A stretch of DNA of 64,000 nucleotides from Thermus sp. 2.9 (GTDB lineage Bacteria > Deinococcota > Deinococci > Deinococcales > Thermaceae). Under the pieces are notes generated by a model. The model worked only from the letters and a program-made list of their open reading frames with translations. It was not told the DNA's origin and did no database searches. The DNA lies in contig NZ_JTJB01000039.1 of the NCBI RefSeq assembly GCF_000794385.1, forward strand, positions 38,767-102,766. Reading direction: 5' to 3'. The position numbers were made by a program, and so were the translations under genes. This document shows positions 7,364 to 15,434 of the stretch, one piece after another (within the stretch, counting starts at the first letter, position 1; every line of letters starts with the position of its first letter).

Positions 7364-8257
7364 TCATAGCTCCACCCCGGCCATCCTGAGAAGCACCCGG
7401 CTACGTATGAGGTTGTGAACAAGCAGGATGAGGTTCACCCGGGCCACCAGCCCCCAGTAGGACCGGGCCTCTATCCGATGAAGCCCCAAAGACCGCACCA
7501 TCACGCTGAAGCGGGTCTCTATCCAGTTCCGTACCCTTCCCATCCACCCTCTCCACCCCGTCTCCACCACCCTTCCTCCCCTGACCCGATAGGGTGGTGT
7601 CTTGACTCCCTGGACCCAACGAAAGCCCCGGTCCCCGAGGACCGCGGGCAGACCGTCCAGCAGGTCCCTCCCCCAGGTCTCCCGGGCATTACCGGGGAGA
7701 ATGGCCCAACGAAAGAAGAGACCCCGCTCGTTCATCACTGGCATGAGGACGTAGCCCGCGAAAGCCCCCAGAGGTCCTACCCCCATCGCGGCCTCGGGAA
7801 GAGAGAGGCCGTGGATGCGGTGGCCGTGGGCCAGGGGGATAGGCTTGAGGTCCACCACCTGCAGGAGGCCTTGTCCCCCAGAGAGCCTCATGGCCAGGTG
7901 AGCCAACAACCCCTGGGCCTTCTGAAGGACCCGGTAGAAGCGGGAGAGGTGGGGGAGGGAGGGGAAGTAGGCCTTGAGGGTGGTCTTGGCGGCCAAGTAG
8001 CCTTTGGCGAGGTCTTGGCCTTGCAAAAGGAGAAAGATGGCGAGGGTTAGGAGCTCGGCCAGGGTAGCCTTCTGGTGCTTTTGCTTTGGGGGGAGCTTGA
8101 AGTCCTGAGCTTGCAAGGCCTTGAGTTCGTCATCCACCCAAATGTAGGTAGCCACCCAGAAGGGTTTCCGCGTCAAGATAGTAAAGGGGGTGCTCACGAT
8201 CTTGCTGCATAGCACCCCCTCTTTTTTCACATCCCGAGGGTCCAGATCAAGTAGCAC
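7364..8257 (-). CDS. IS982-like DDE transposase
   Basis: 297 residues if read from the GTG at 8257, which lies inside the terminal repeat; internal GTG or ATG codons in the next 20 codons may be the true start. The N-terminal WVDDELKAL resembles the IS982 lead-in. The catalytic triad is visible as VVDLKPIPLAHGHRI (first Asp), LGDRGFRWV (second Asp) and NWIETRFSVM (Glu). The spacing and the R-x-x-IET-F element fit the IS982 family; the family call is by eye. The frame is complete, so the element may still be active. Insertion may have removed or replaced promoter sequence of the neighbouring diguanylate cyclase gene. Confidence 0.87.
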   Translation of the reverse strand: MLLDLDPRDVKKEGVLCSKIVSTPFTILTRKPFWVATYIWVDDELKALQAQDFKLPPKQKHQKATLAELLTLAIFLLLQGQDLAKGYLAAKTTLKAYFPSLPHLSRFYRVLQKAQGLLAHLAMRLSGGQGLLQVVDLKPIPLAHGHRIHGLSLPEAAMGVGPLGAFAGYVLMPVMNERGLFFRWAILPGNARETWGRDLLDGLPAVLGDRGFRWVQGVKTPPYRVRGGRVVETGWRGWMGRVRNWIETRFSVMVRSLGLHRIEARSYWGLVARVNLILLVHNLIRSRVLLRMAGVEL

Positions 8258-8268
8258 ACGAAGGTATA
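8251..8268. repeat. Terminal inverted repeat of the IS (right)
   Basis: Complement of TATACCTTCGTGTGCTAC, perfect match to the left end. It contains the GTG that may start the transposase. Confidence 0.9.
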
Positions 8269-8283
8269 TTGAAAGCCAAGTCT

Positions 8284-8400
8284 ATGGACTCTACTTTTCG
8301 CTTTCTTTACGCTTTAAGTTGGATAGGCCTTATTGGTGGCTTGATGGTTCGGTTCATCACCCTCCCCCCGAGGGGGTGAGAGCTGGCTGGCTATGTAGCG
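8284..8400 (+). pseudogene. Detached 5' end of the diguanylate cyclase gene, cut by in-frame TGA
   Basis: Starting at ATG 8284, only 15 bp after the IS end, the frame of the downstream diguanylate cyclase reads MDSTFRFLYALSWIGLIGG and continues LMVRFITLPPRG. It then meets TGA at 8377-8379. After the stop the same frame continues ELAGYVAVGAV into the downstream protein without a break. The segment before the stop is a good membrane helix that would complete the membrane domain. The simplest reading is a nonsense mutation (for example CGA or GGA to TGA) in what was one gene. A sequencing error is the alternative. Confidence 0.6.
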
Positions 8401-9264
8401 GTGGGGGCTGTGTTTGCTTACGCATACGCTCAGGGGCCTAGGCGGGCTCCCCGGTATTTAGTTCATGGGGCGGGGCTTTATTTTCTATTGGAGATCGCCC
8501 GCTCCTTAAACCGGGATGTGGAAGGTTGGCAATTCCTCCTGCTTGGCTCTTGGATCCCAGCCATTTACGTGTTGGCCGCCTTTGCCCATCCGGTAGCGGC
8601 TGCCTGGCGTTATTCCCTTATCTGGACGCTTCTGTTATATGGCCTGGTGGCTTGGGGATTGGAGCGCCGCGAGGGAAGCGCTATTTTGGCCTATGTGGCC
8701 ACCGCCCTTTTAGGGCAGCTTACGGTGGCTTCCCTCATCATCTTGTTGGCCCGCTTTCGTGAGATGTATGGGCAAACGCGCTTTTGGAGGGAACAGGCTC
8801 TCACATGTACGCTTACGGGTCTACCCAACAGGCGGGCTTTTGAGCTTGCCCTTTCCCGGGAGATTTCCAGGACGGAGCGGTACGGAACGCCCTTTAGCCT
8901 GGTTCTTGTAGACTTGGACCACTTCAAGAAAATTAACGATACTTTAGGCCACGATTATGGGGATGAGCTTCTGCGTCGGGTGGCCCGGTTGCTTGTGGAT
9001 CAGGTGCGTCGGGAGGATATGGTGGCCCGGTGGGGTGGGGAGGAATTCGCCCTCTTGTTGCCTTCCACACGGGCGGAGGACGCGCAGCGTTTGGCGGAGC
9101 GGCTTCGGCAAGCGATAGAGGCCCAAAGCCTAGGTGTGACCGCAAGTTTTGGCGTGGCTGAATACATGTTTGGGGAAGAGGAGGAAAGCCTTTTTCGTAG
9201 GGCGGACCAGGCTCTTTACCGGGCTAAGAACCTGGGAAGAAACCGGGTGGAGGTGGCCGAGTAA
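8401..9264 (+). CDS. Membrane-anchored diguanylate cyclase (GGDEF), 5'-truncated
   Basis: From the GTG at 8401 the protein has 287 residues. An N-terminal region of about 120 residues has four or so hydrophobic segments. A GGDEF domain follows, with LTGLPNRRAFELAL, DLDHFKKINDTLGHDYGDEL, the active site RWGGEEFALLLP and the end motif ADQALYRAKNLGRNRV. An inhibitory I-site RRED lies five residues before GGEEF, as expected for product inhibition by c-di-GMP. It would make c-di-GMP from two GTP. No Shine-Dalgarno sequence precedes 8401. The same frame extends upstream past an in-frame TGA at 8377, so the annotated start may be an artefact of a broken gene. Confidence 0.82.
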   Translation: MGAVFAYAYAQGPRRAPRYLVHGAGLYFLLEIARSLNRDVEGWQFLLLGSWIPAIYVLAAFAHPVAAAWRYSLIWTLLLYGLVAWGLERREGSAILAYVATALLGQLTVASLIILLARFREMYGQTRFWREQALTCTLTGLPNRRAFELALSREISRTERYGTPFSLVLVDLDHFKKINDTLGHDYGDELLRRVARLLVDQVRREDMVARWGGEEFALLLPSTRAEDAQRLAERLRQAIEAQSLGVTASFGVAEYMFGEEEESLFRRADQALYRAKNLGRNRVEVAE

Positions 9265-9278
9265 GGGAGGGGTTTGGG

Positions 9279-10865
9279 ATGGATCTCGCCTATTACCCTT
9301 ACCCTTCCCGGCGGCACGTGGTCCTGGGCCGCCGCGGGGCGGTGGCCACGAGCCAACCTTTGGCGGCCCTGGCGGGGATGGAGATGCTCCTCAAGGGGGG
9401 AAGCGCCGTGGACGCCGCCATCGCCATGGCCGCCTGCCTCACGGTGGTGGAGCCCACCTCCAACGGCCTTGGGGGGGACCTCTTCGCCCAGGTCTGGGAC
9501 GGGAAGCTCCACGGCCTAAACGCCTCGGGCAAAAGCCCCTTAGCCCTCACCCCCGAGCGCCTGCCCGAGGGAAGGATGCCCGAAAGGGGCTGGCTTCCGG
9601 TGACGGTGCCCGGGGCGGTTTCGGGCTGGCGGGCCCTGCACGAGCGGTGGGGTAGGCTCCCCTTCCCCGAGGTTTTAGCTCCCGCCATCCGCTACGCGGA
9701 GGAGGGCTTCCCCGTGGGGCCGGAGACGGGGAGGGCCTGGAAGCGGGCGGAAGGGATCTACCTGCCCCTTACGGGCCCGGAGTTCGCCGCCTTCAAGGAG
9801 GTCTTCTTTCCCGGGGGCCGGGCGCCGCGGGCGGGGGAGGTGTGGCGGAGCCCCCTCCACGCCAAGACCCTGAGGGAGATCGCCGATTCCTACGGGGAAA
9901 GCCTCTACCGGGGGGCCTTGGCGGAGGCGCTGGCCCGCTTCAGCGCCGACACGGGGGGCCTCCTCACCCTGGAGGACCTGAGGACCCATACCCCGGAATG
10001 GGTGGTGCCCCTTTCCCTGGACTACAGGGGCCTCACGGTGCACGAGCTTCCCCCCAACGGCCAAGGGGTGGCGGCGCTTCTGGCCCTGGCCATCCTGGAG
10101 GGGTTTGAGCTGAGGCCGGAGGACCCCTTTAGCTACCACCTGCAGGTGGAGGCCATGCGCCTCGCCCTGGCGGACGCCTTCCGCTTCGTGGCCGACCCCC
10201 GGTATCTGGAGCTAGACCCTAAGGCCCTCTTGTCCCCGGCCTACGCCGCGGAAAGGCGTCGGCTTATTGGAGAAAGGGCTTTGCCCAGGGTGCTTCCCGG
10301 GTTCAGGCCCGCGGGGACGGTGTACCTGGCGGCGGCGGATGGGGAAGTGATGGTCTCCCTCATCCAGTCCAACTACCAGGGCTTCGGCTCCGGGGTCCTG
10401 GTGCCGGGGACGGGGATCGCCCTGCAGAACCGGGGCTTAGGCTTTTCCCTGGAGGAGGGACACCCCAACCGGGTGGGGCCGGGGAAAAGGCCCTACCACA
10501 CCATCATCCCAGGCTTCCTCACCCGGGAGGGCAGGCCCCTTGGGCCCTTTGGGGTGATGGGGGGGTTCATGCAACCACAGGGGCACGTGCAGGTGGTGGT
10601 GGCCTTGGCGGACTTCGGCCTGAACCCCCAGGCGGCCTTGGACCGGCCCCGTTGGCAGGTGGTGCCGGGGGACGGGGGGGACGAGGTGCTCTTGGAGCCG
10701 GGCATACCCCAGGCCACGGCCCTCTTCCTCAAGGACCTGGGGCACCGGGTGCGCTACGAGGCGGAGTACGGGCTGTTTGGCCGGGGCCAGGTGGTCCTGA
10801 GGGAGGGGGAAGCCCTGGTGGCCGCCAGCGACCCTCGGGCCGAGGGACTTGCCCTGGCCCTTTAG
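9279..10865 (+). CDS. ggt: Gamma-glutamyltransferase family protein
   Basis: 528 residues, with ATG at 9279 placed 14 bp after the diguanylate cyclase stop and preceded by GGGAGGGG. The N-terminal half carries the family features GGSAVDAAIAMAACLTVVEP and GLGGDLFAQVWDGK. The autoprocessing nucleophile Thr is expected in PAGTVYLAAADGEVMVSLIQ near residue 351. The small-subunit signature GSGVLVPGTGIALQNRG and the oxyanion/binding stretch PYHTIIPGF, GVMGGFMQPQGHVQ follow. No signal peptide is evident, so it is probably cytoplasmic, as in many thermophile relatives. It cleaves gamma-glutamyl amides or a related N-terminal-nucleophile substrate; the precise substrate is open. Confidence 0.9.
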   Translation: MDLAYYPYPSRRHVVLGRRGAVATSQPLAALAGMEMLLKGGSAVDAAIAMAACLTVVEPTSNGLGGDLFAQVWDGKLHGLNASGKSPLALTPERLPEGRMPERGWLPVTVPGAVSGWRALHERWGRLPFPEVLAPAIRYAEEGFPVGPETGRAWKRAEGIYLPLTGPEFAAFKEVFFPGGRAPRAGEVWRSPLHAKTLREIADSYGESLYRGALAEALARFSADTGGLLTLEDLRTHTPEWVVPLSLDYRGLTVHELPPNGQGVAALLALAILEGFELRPEDPFSYHLQVEAMRLALADAFRFVADPRYLELDPKALLSPAYAAERRRLIGERALPRVLPGFRPAGTVYLAAADGEVMVSLIQSNYQGFGSGVLVPGTGIALQNRGLGFSLEEGHPNRVGPGKRPYHTIIPGFLTREGRPLGPFGVMGGFMQPQGHVQVVVALADFGLNPQAALDRPRWQVVPGDGGDEVLLEPGIPQATALFLKDLGHRVRYEAEYGLFGRGQVVLREGEALVAASDPRAEGLALAL

Positions 10866-10876
10866 CGTGGTATTCT
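10849..10876 (+). promoter_or_regulatory. Candidate promoter of the BMP-type ABC transporter operon
   Basis: TTGCCC (10849-10854) and TATTCT (10871-10876) are spaced 16 bp, overlapping the end of ggt. A small GGGGCC/GGCCCC hairpin follows before the ATG at 10901. Readthrough from ggt is also possible. Confidence 0.35.
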
Positions 10877-10900
10877 TGCCCCGGGGCCTTGGCCCCTTCC

Positions 10901-12370
10901 ATGTTGCGGCTAGAAAACATCACCAAGCGCTTTGGACCGGTGGTGGCCAACCGGGGCATCACCCTCGAGGTGGGCCGGGGGGAGGTCCTCGCCCTCCTGG
11001 GGGAAAACGGGGCGGGGAAAACCACCTTGGTGAGCATCCTCTACGGCCTCTACGCCCCCGACGAGGGGCGGATCCTCTTGGAGGGGAAGGAGGTGCGCAT
11101 CCCTTCCCCCAAGGCGGCCCAGCGGCTCGGCATCGCCCTGGTGCCCCAGCACCCCGAGCTCATTGACGCCCACACCGTGGCGGAAAACCTGGCCTTGGGG
11201 TTGGACCTCCCCCCCGTCTTCGCCCGGCGCGCCCTTTTGGCGCGGCTTGGGGCCCTCCTTCAGGACCATCCCTTGGGGGTGGACCTCGAGGCCAAGGTGG
11301 AGCGGCTTTCCGCCGGGGAGAAGCAGCGGGTGGAGCTCCTCAGGGCCCTCCTAAACCGCCCCCGGGTCCTGATCCTGGACGAGCCCACCAGCGTCCTCAC
11401 CCCCAAGGAGGCGGAGGGGCTTTTCCAGGAGATCGCCCGGCTTAAGCGGGAGGGCCTGGCGGTGATCTTCATCAGCCACAAGCTGGAGGAGGTGCTGGCC
11501 CTCGCCGACCGCATCGCCGTGCTCCGGGCGGGGGAGAAGGTGGGGGAGCTTTCGCGGGCGGAGGCGGACAAGGAACGCCTGGTGCGCCTCATGGTGGGCC
11601 GGAGCCCAAGCCCCCCGCCCAAGGCCCCGCCGCCCCGGGAGGAGGTGGTCTTGGAGGTGGAAAACCTCCTGGTGCCCCGGCATGGCTTCCCCGTCCAGGG
11701 CGTGTCCTTTTGCCTGCGGGCGGGGGAGGTGTTGGGTGTTGCCGGGGTGGCAGGAAGTGGGCAGAAGGAGCTACTGGAAGCCCTGGCGGGGCTTAGGCCC
11801 TACCGGGGGAAGGTGCGCTTCCTGGGCCAGACCTTGCCCAAGGAACCGGCCCGGGTCTTCTCCTTGGGGGTGGCCCACATTCCCGAGGAGCGGTCCATGG
11901 GGGTGGTGGGGGGGATGAGCGTGGCGGAGAACCTGGCCCTGCGCACCTACCCCGCCTACGCCCGCCTTGGCCTTTTGGATTACCGCGCCATGGAAAAGGA
12001 GGCGGAAGCCCTCATGGCCGCCTATGCCGTCAAAGCCCCTTCCCCCAGGACCCCCGTGCGGTTCCTCTCTGGGGGCAACGTGCAGAAGGTGATCCTGGCC
12101 CGGGAGCTAAAGGGCGGGCCCCGGCTGATCCTCGCCATGCACCCCACCTACGGGGTGGACGTGGGGGCGGCGGAGGAGGTGCACGGGCGGCTTTTGGACC
12201 TGGCCCGGCAAGGGGCCGCCATCCTCCTGGTGAGCGAGGACCTGGACGAGATCCTGGCCCTTTCCCACCAGGTGGCGGCCTTGTACCACGGCAGGCTCGT
12301 GGGGCCCATCCCCCGGGAGGTGGCGGACCGGGAGCGGCTGGGGCGGATGATGGCGGAGGGGCGGGCATGA
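10901..12370 (+). CDS. BMP/nucleoside-type ABC transporter ATPase (double NBD)
   Basis: 489 residues from ATG 10901. The open frame extends 249 bp upstream, but that part overlaps ggt and has no protein character. It contains two ABC modules, like RbsA and the BMP-family ATPases. The first has Walker A LLGENGAGKTTL (about 34-45), signature LSAGEKQRV and Walker B VLILDEPTSVLTP. The second has the degenerate GVAGSGQKELL P-loop typical of this group, signature LSGGNVQKVILAREL and AMHPTYGVDVGA in place of Walker B. It energises the two permeases encoded next; its stop overlaps the next start (ATGA). Confidence 0.92.
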   Translation: MLRLENITKRFGPVVANRGITLEVGRGEVLALLGENGAGKTTLVSILYGLYAPDEGRILLEGKEVRIPSPKAAQRLGIALVPQHPELIDAHTVAENLALGLDLPPVFARRALLARLGALLQDHPLGVDLEAKVERLSAGEKQRVELLRALLNRPRVLILDEPTSVLTPKEAEGLFQEIARLKREGLAVIFISHKLEEVLALADRIAVLRAGEKVGELSRAEADKERLVRLMVGRSPSPPPKAPPPREEVVLEVENLLVPRHGFPVQGVSFCLRAGEVLGVAGVAGSGQKELLEALAGLRPYRGKVRFLGQTLPKEPARVFSLGVAHIPEERSMGVVGGMSVAENLALRTYPAYARLGLLDYRAMEKEAEALMAAYAVKAPSPRTPVRFLSGGNVQKVILARELKGGPRLILAMHPTYGVDVGAAEEVHGRLLDLARQGAAILLVSEDLDEILALSHQVAALYHGRLVGPIPREVADRERLGRMMAEGRA

Positions 12371-13416
12371 GGCTGGAGTTGGACCCCGCCCCCAGCCCCA
12401 CCAAGGTGGCCTTGAGCTATGGGGCCTTTTTGCTCCTGGCCCTCTTCCTCTTGGGTTTTCTTTTCCTGGCCTATGGAGTCTCCCCCCTTAGGGCCTACGG
12501 CCTCCTTCTCTCCCCCCTCTTGGACCCCTTGGGCCTGGCCGAGGTGGCCCGGCGGGCCATTCCCCTCCTCCTCATCGGGGCGGGCTTGAGCTTGGCCTTC
12601 CGCGTGGGGTTTTTCAACATTGGGGCCGAGGGGCAGCTCCTCATGGGGGCGGTGGGGGCGGCTTACGTGGCGCTCTTCCTCCCCCCTGGGCCTTACACCC
12701 TTCTCCTCATGTTCCTCCTCGGGGGGGCTTTGGGGGCCTTGTGGGCGGGGTTTGCCGCCTGGCTTAGGGTGCGCTTTGGGGCGAGCGAGATCCTCACCAC
12801 CCTCATGCAGAACTACCTGGCCTACTACCTGGTGGTCTATTTGGTGGCGGGGCCGTGGAAGGGGCAGTTCGTCTTCGGCTTCCTTTACACCGACCGCTTC
12901 CCCGAGGTGGCCCGGCTTCCCCGGCTGGGGGACACCTTGGTTCACTGGCCCACCCTGCTTTTGGGGGTGGGGGCGGCCCTGCTTCTCCACCTCCTCCTCT
13001 TCCGCACACCTTGGGGCTTCTCGCTGAGGGTGCTTGGGGAAAATCCCCAGGCGGCCCGCTACCTGGGGCTCAAGGAGGGGAGGCTTACCCTCCTCGTGGC
13101 CTTGGCCTCGGGGTTCCTGGCCGGGTTTGCCGGGGTGGGGGAGGTGGCGGGGATCCACGGGAGGCTTCTGGAGCCCGCCCAGATCTCCTTGGGCTACGGC
13201 TTCACCGCCATTTTGGTGGCCTGGCTTGCCCGGGGAAGGCCTGGGCTTACCCTCCTCACGGCCCCCCTCCTCGGGCTCATCCTGGCGGGGGGGGATGCCT
13301 TGAAGCTCGCCTTCTCCATGCCCTTTAGAGTGGTGGACGTGGTGGCGGGGCTTTTGCTTTTGGCCTTGATCGGGGCGGAGGCGGCGAGCCGCCACCGCCT
13401 CATTTGGAGGCGGTGA
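12367..13416 (+). CDS. BMP/nucleoside-type ABC transporter permease 1
   Basis: 349 residues, highly hydrophobic, with the branched-chain/CUT2-like permease pattern FRVGFFNIGAEGQLLMGAVG near residue 79 and ASEILTTLMQNYLAYYLVV near 139. SLRVLGENPQAARYLGL near 219 is the typical cytoplasmic coupling loop. Start and stop overlap its neighbours by 4 and 1 bp, so translation is tightly coupled. It pairs with the second permease (YufP/YufQ-like arrangement) to form a channel for nucleosides or a similar compound bound by the BMP-family lipoprotein-like partner downstream. Confidence 0.92.
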   Translation: MRLELDPAPSPTKVALSYGAFLLLALFLLGFLFLAYGVSPLRAYGLLLSPLLDPLGLAEVARRAIPLLLIGAGLSLAFRVGFFNIGAEGQLLMGAVGAAYVALFLPPGPYTLLLMFLLGGALGALWAGFAAWLRVRFGASEILTTLMQNYLAYYLVVYLVAGPWKGQFVFGFLYTDRFPEVARLPRLGDTLVHWPTLLLGVGAALLLHLLLFRTPWGFSLRVLGENPQAARYLGLKEGRLTLLVALASGFLAGFAGVGEVAGIHGRLLEPAQISLGYGFTAILVAWLARGRPGLTLLTAPLLGLILAGGDALKLAFSMPFRVVDVVAGLLLLALIGAEAASRHRLIWRR

Positions 13417-14249
13417 TGGAAGAGGCCTTGGTGCGCGCGGTGCTTTTCGGTACCCCCATCCTCCTCGCCGCTTTGGGGGCGCTCCTCGCTGAGCGGAGCG
13501 GGGTGGTGAACCTGGGGGTGGAGGGGATCATGGCCCTTTCGGCCCTGGCCGCCTTCGCCGTGGCCTTGGATGTGGGGCCCTTCTTGGGGGTGGTGGCCGG
13601 GGTGGGGGCGGGCGTGGCTTTGGCCCTCTTCTTGGGGCTCTTTGCCATTACCTTGAGGGCCAATCCCTTCGTGGCGGGGCTGGCGGTGGCCGCCTTGGGG
13701 CTTGGGGCCTCGGGAATGCTGGGGAAGCGCTACGAAGGGGTGCCCTTGCAGAAGGTTCTTCCCGAGGCGCCCTTGGCCCTTTTGGCCCTTCTTTTGGCCC
13801 TCGTGCTTCACCTCCTCCTCTACCGGAGCCGGTTTGGCCTTTACCTGAGGAGCGTGGGAGAGAACCCCAAGGCGGCGGACCTTTTTGGGGTGAACGTGGA
13901 GGGGGTGCGCTACCTGGCCCTGGGGCTTGGGGGCGGGCTCATCGGTTTGGGCGGGGCTTACCTCTCCTTGGCCTACCGTCCCTCCTGGACGGATGGGATG
14001 ACCGCGGGGCTCGGCTGGGTGGCCATCGCCCTGGTGATCCTGGCCGCCTGGGAGCCCTTGCGGGCGGTTTGTGGCGCCTACCTTTTTGGCCTCCTCTTCT
14101 TCCTGCAGTTTCGGCTTCAGGGCAGTGTACCTATACCGTCCGAGGCCTTTGCCGCCATGCCCTACCTTCTGGTTATCCTGGTCCTGGCCCTCTCGGGCCG
14201 GTCCCGGGCCCCCAAGGCCCTGGGCCAGCCCTTCGAGCGGGGGAGGTGA
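13416..14249 (+). CDS. BMP/nucleoside-type ABC transporter permease 2
   Basis: 277 residues, starting at ATG 13416 in a TGATG junction; a TTG 12 bp upstream is less likely. It is the shorter of the two permeases. AERSGVVNLGVEGIMALSAL is near residue 24 and the coupling loop LRSVGENPKAADLFGVNVEG near 146, followed by GLGGGLIGLGGAYLSLAY, the hallmark of this subfamily. About eight membrane segments are visible. It works with permease 1 and the double ATPase. The operon order ATPase, permease, permease, binding protein is the standard one except that the binding protein is last. Confidence 0.92.
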   Translation: MEEALVRAVLFGTPILLAALGALLAERSGVVNLGVEGIMALSALAAFAVALDVGPFLGVVAGVGAGVALALFLGLFAITLRANPFVAGLAVAALGLGASGMLGKRYEGVPLQKVLPEAPLALLALLLALVLHLLLYRSRFGLYLRSVGENPKAADLFGVNVEGVRYLALGLGGGLIGLGGAYLSLAYRPSWTDGMTAGLGWVAIALVILAAWEPLRAVCGAYLFGLLFFLQFRLQGSVPIPSEAFAAMPYLLVILVLALSGRSRAPKALGQPFERGR

Positions 14250-14252
14250 AGG

Positions 14253-15392
14253 ATGCGAAAACTGGTTTGGCTCTTGGCCCTGCTTCTCGGGACGGGCCTG
14301 GCGCAAGGGGAGAAGCTAAAGGCTTGTTTCATCTACGTGGGTCCAGTGGGGGACGCTGGCTGGACCTACGCCCACGACGTGGGGCGGAAGAAGGCGGAGG
14401 CGGCGCTTCCCTGGCTGGAAACCCGCTACGTGGAAAGCGTCCCCGAGGCCCAGGCCTTGCCGGTGATAGACCGCTTCGTGAAGGAGGGGTGCAAGGTCAT
14501 CTTCGCCACCAGCTTTGGCTACATGGAGGCGGTCCTCGAGGCGGCCAAGAAGTACCCGGACGTGATCTTCGCCCACGCCACGGGGTTCAAGCGGGCCCCC
14601 AACGTGGCCACCTACATGGCGGACTTCTACCAGGTTTACTACCTTAACGGCCTCGCCGCCGGGGCCCTCACCCGGTCGGGCAAAGTAGGCTACGTGGCCG
14701 CCTTCCCCATCCCCGAGGTGAAGCGGCACATCAACGCCTTCGCCCTGGGGGTGCGGGCGGTGAACCCCAAGGCCCAGGTCCTGGTGCGCTGGATCAACGC
14801 CTGGTACGACCCGGCCAAGGCCCGGGAGGCCACGGAGGCCCTTCTCGCCCAAGGGGCGGACGTCTTCGCCTTCACCGAGGACACCCCCACGGTGATCCAG
14901 ACCGCCGCCAAGAAGGGGGCCTACTCCTTCGGCCACTACACCCCCATGCTCAAGTTCGCCCCCGACCACGTGGTTTCCGGCCAGATCGTCCACTGGGACG
15001 TGATCTACATTGATTTCCTCAAGAAGGTCAAGGAAGGCGTCTACACCCCGAAGAACCTGCAGAACGTGGACTATTTCTGGCTCCTGCAGCACAAGGCGGT
15101 GGAGATGGGGGCGGACTACGGCGTGCCCATCAACCCCAAGCACGTCCCCCTCCTGCAGAGAGCCCGGATGCGGGTGGCGGGGAAGGAGGTGCCGGTGTAC
15201 GAGCGCATCATGGCCCTTCTTCAGGACATGTCCAGCCCCAAGCCCACCTTTGATCCCTTCACCGGGTCCATCCGGGACCGCAAGGGGGTGGTGCGCATCC
15301 CCGCCGGGCGCAAGGCCACCTTGCAGGAACTCCTCACCATGGAGTGGGCGGCGCCTGGGGTGGTGGGGGACTGGCCCGGGGAACCCAAGTAG
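14253..15392 (+). CDS. BMP-family ABC transporter substrate-binding protein
   Basis: 379 residues with a clear signal peptide (MRKLVWLLALLLGTGLAQ) and no lipobox cysteine. The BMP/Med/PnrA family core is visible: YVGPVGDAGWTYAHDVGRKK near residue 30, CKVIFATSFGYMEAVLEAAK near 82, KVGYVAAFPIPEVKRHINAF near 147 and GADVFAFTEDTPTVIQTAAK near 203. The conserved Asp in VGDAGW and aromatic residues fit binding of a ribonucleoside-like ligand, but the true ligand is unknown. It is the last gene of the operon and is followed at once by a strong hairpin terminator. Confidence 0.92.
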   Translation: MRKLVWLLALLLGTGLAQGEKLKACFIYVGPVGDAGWTYAHDVGRKKAEAALPWLETRYVESVPEAQALPVIDRFVKEGCKVIFATSFGYMEAVLEAAKKYPDVIFAHATGFKRAPNVATYMADFYQVYYLNGLAAGALTRSGKVGYVAAFPIPEVKRHINAFALGVRAVNPKAQVLVRWINAWYDPAKAREATEALLAQGADVFAFTEDTPTVIQTAAKKGAYSFGHYTPMLKFAPDHVVSGQIVHWDVIYIDFLKKVKEGVYTPKNLQNVDYFWLLQHKAVEMGADYGVPINPKHVPLLQRARMRVAGKEVPVYERIMALLQDMSSPKPTFDPFTGSIRDRKGVVRIPAGRKATLQELLTMEWAAPGVVGDWPGEPK

Positions 15393-15405
15393 GGAAGTCC
15401 TTTGG

Positions 15406-15430
15406 GGGGCCGGGCCTTGGGCCCGGCCCC
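15406..15430 (+). terminator. Hairpin terminator after the BMP transporter operon
   Basis: GGGGCCGGGCC (15406-15416) pairs perfectly with GGCCCGGCCCC (15420-15430) over a 3-base loop. It sits between convergent genes, so it can serve both strands. T-runs are short. Confidence 0.6.
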
Positions 15431-15434
15431 TTGG

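Larger units (their letters stand above)
7345..8268 (-). mobile_element. IS982-like insertion sequence
   Basis: A 924 bp element bounded by perfect 18 bp terminal inverted repeats, TATACCTTCGTGTGCTAC at 7345-7362 and its complement at 8251-8268. It encodes one transposase on the minus strand. I cannot find a convincing target-site duplication: the flanks are TTTTTGG on the left and TTGAAAG on the right, sharing at most TTG. The element may be old or rearranged, though the repeats and reading frame are intact. It sits between the DtxR gene and the diguanylate cyclase gene. Confidence 0.88.

Noticed and set aside
10652..10900. Upstream extension of the BMP-type ATPase gene
   Set aside because: It overlaps ggt in another frame and gives Gly/Pro/Arg-rich nonsense; the conserved ATPase begins at ATG 10901.
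12148..14306. Long minus-strand frames opposite the BMP permeases
   Set aside because: They are shadows of hydrophobic permease genes; the translations are Gln/Gly/His/Pro-rich and lack any domain pattern.
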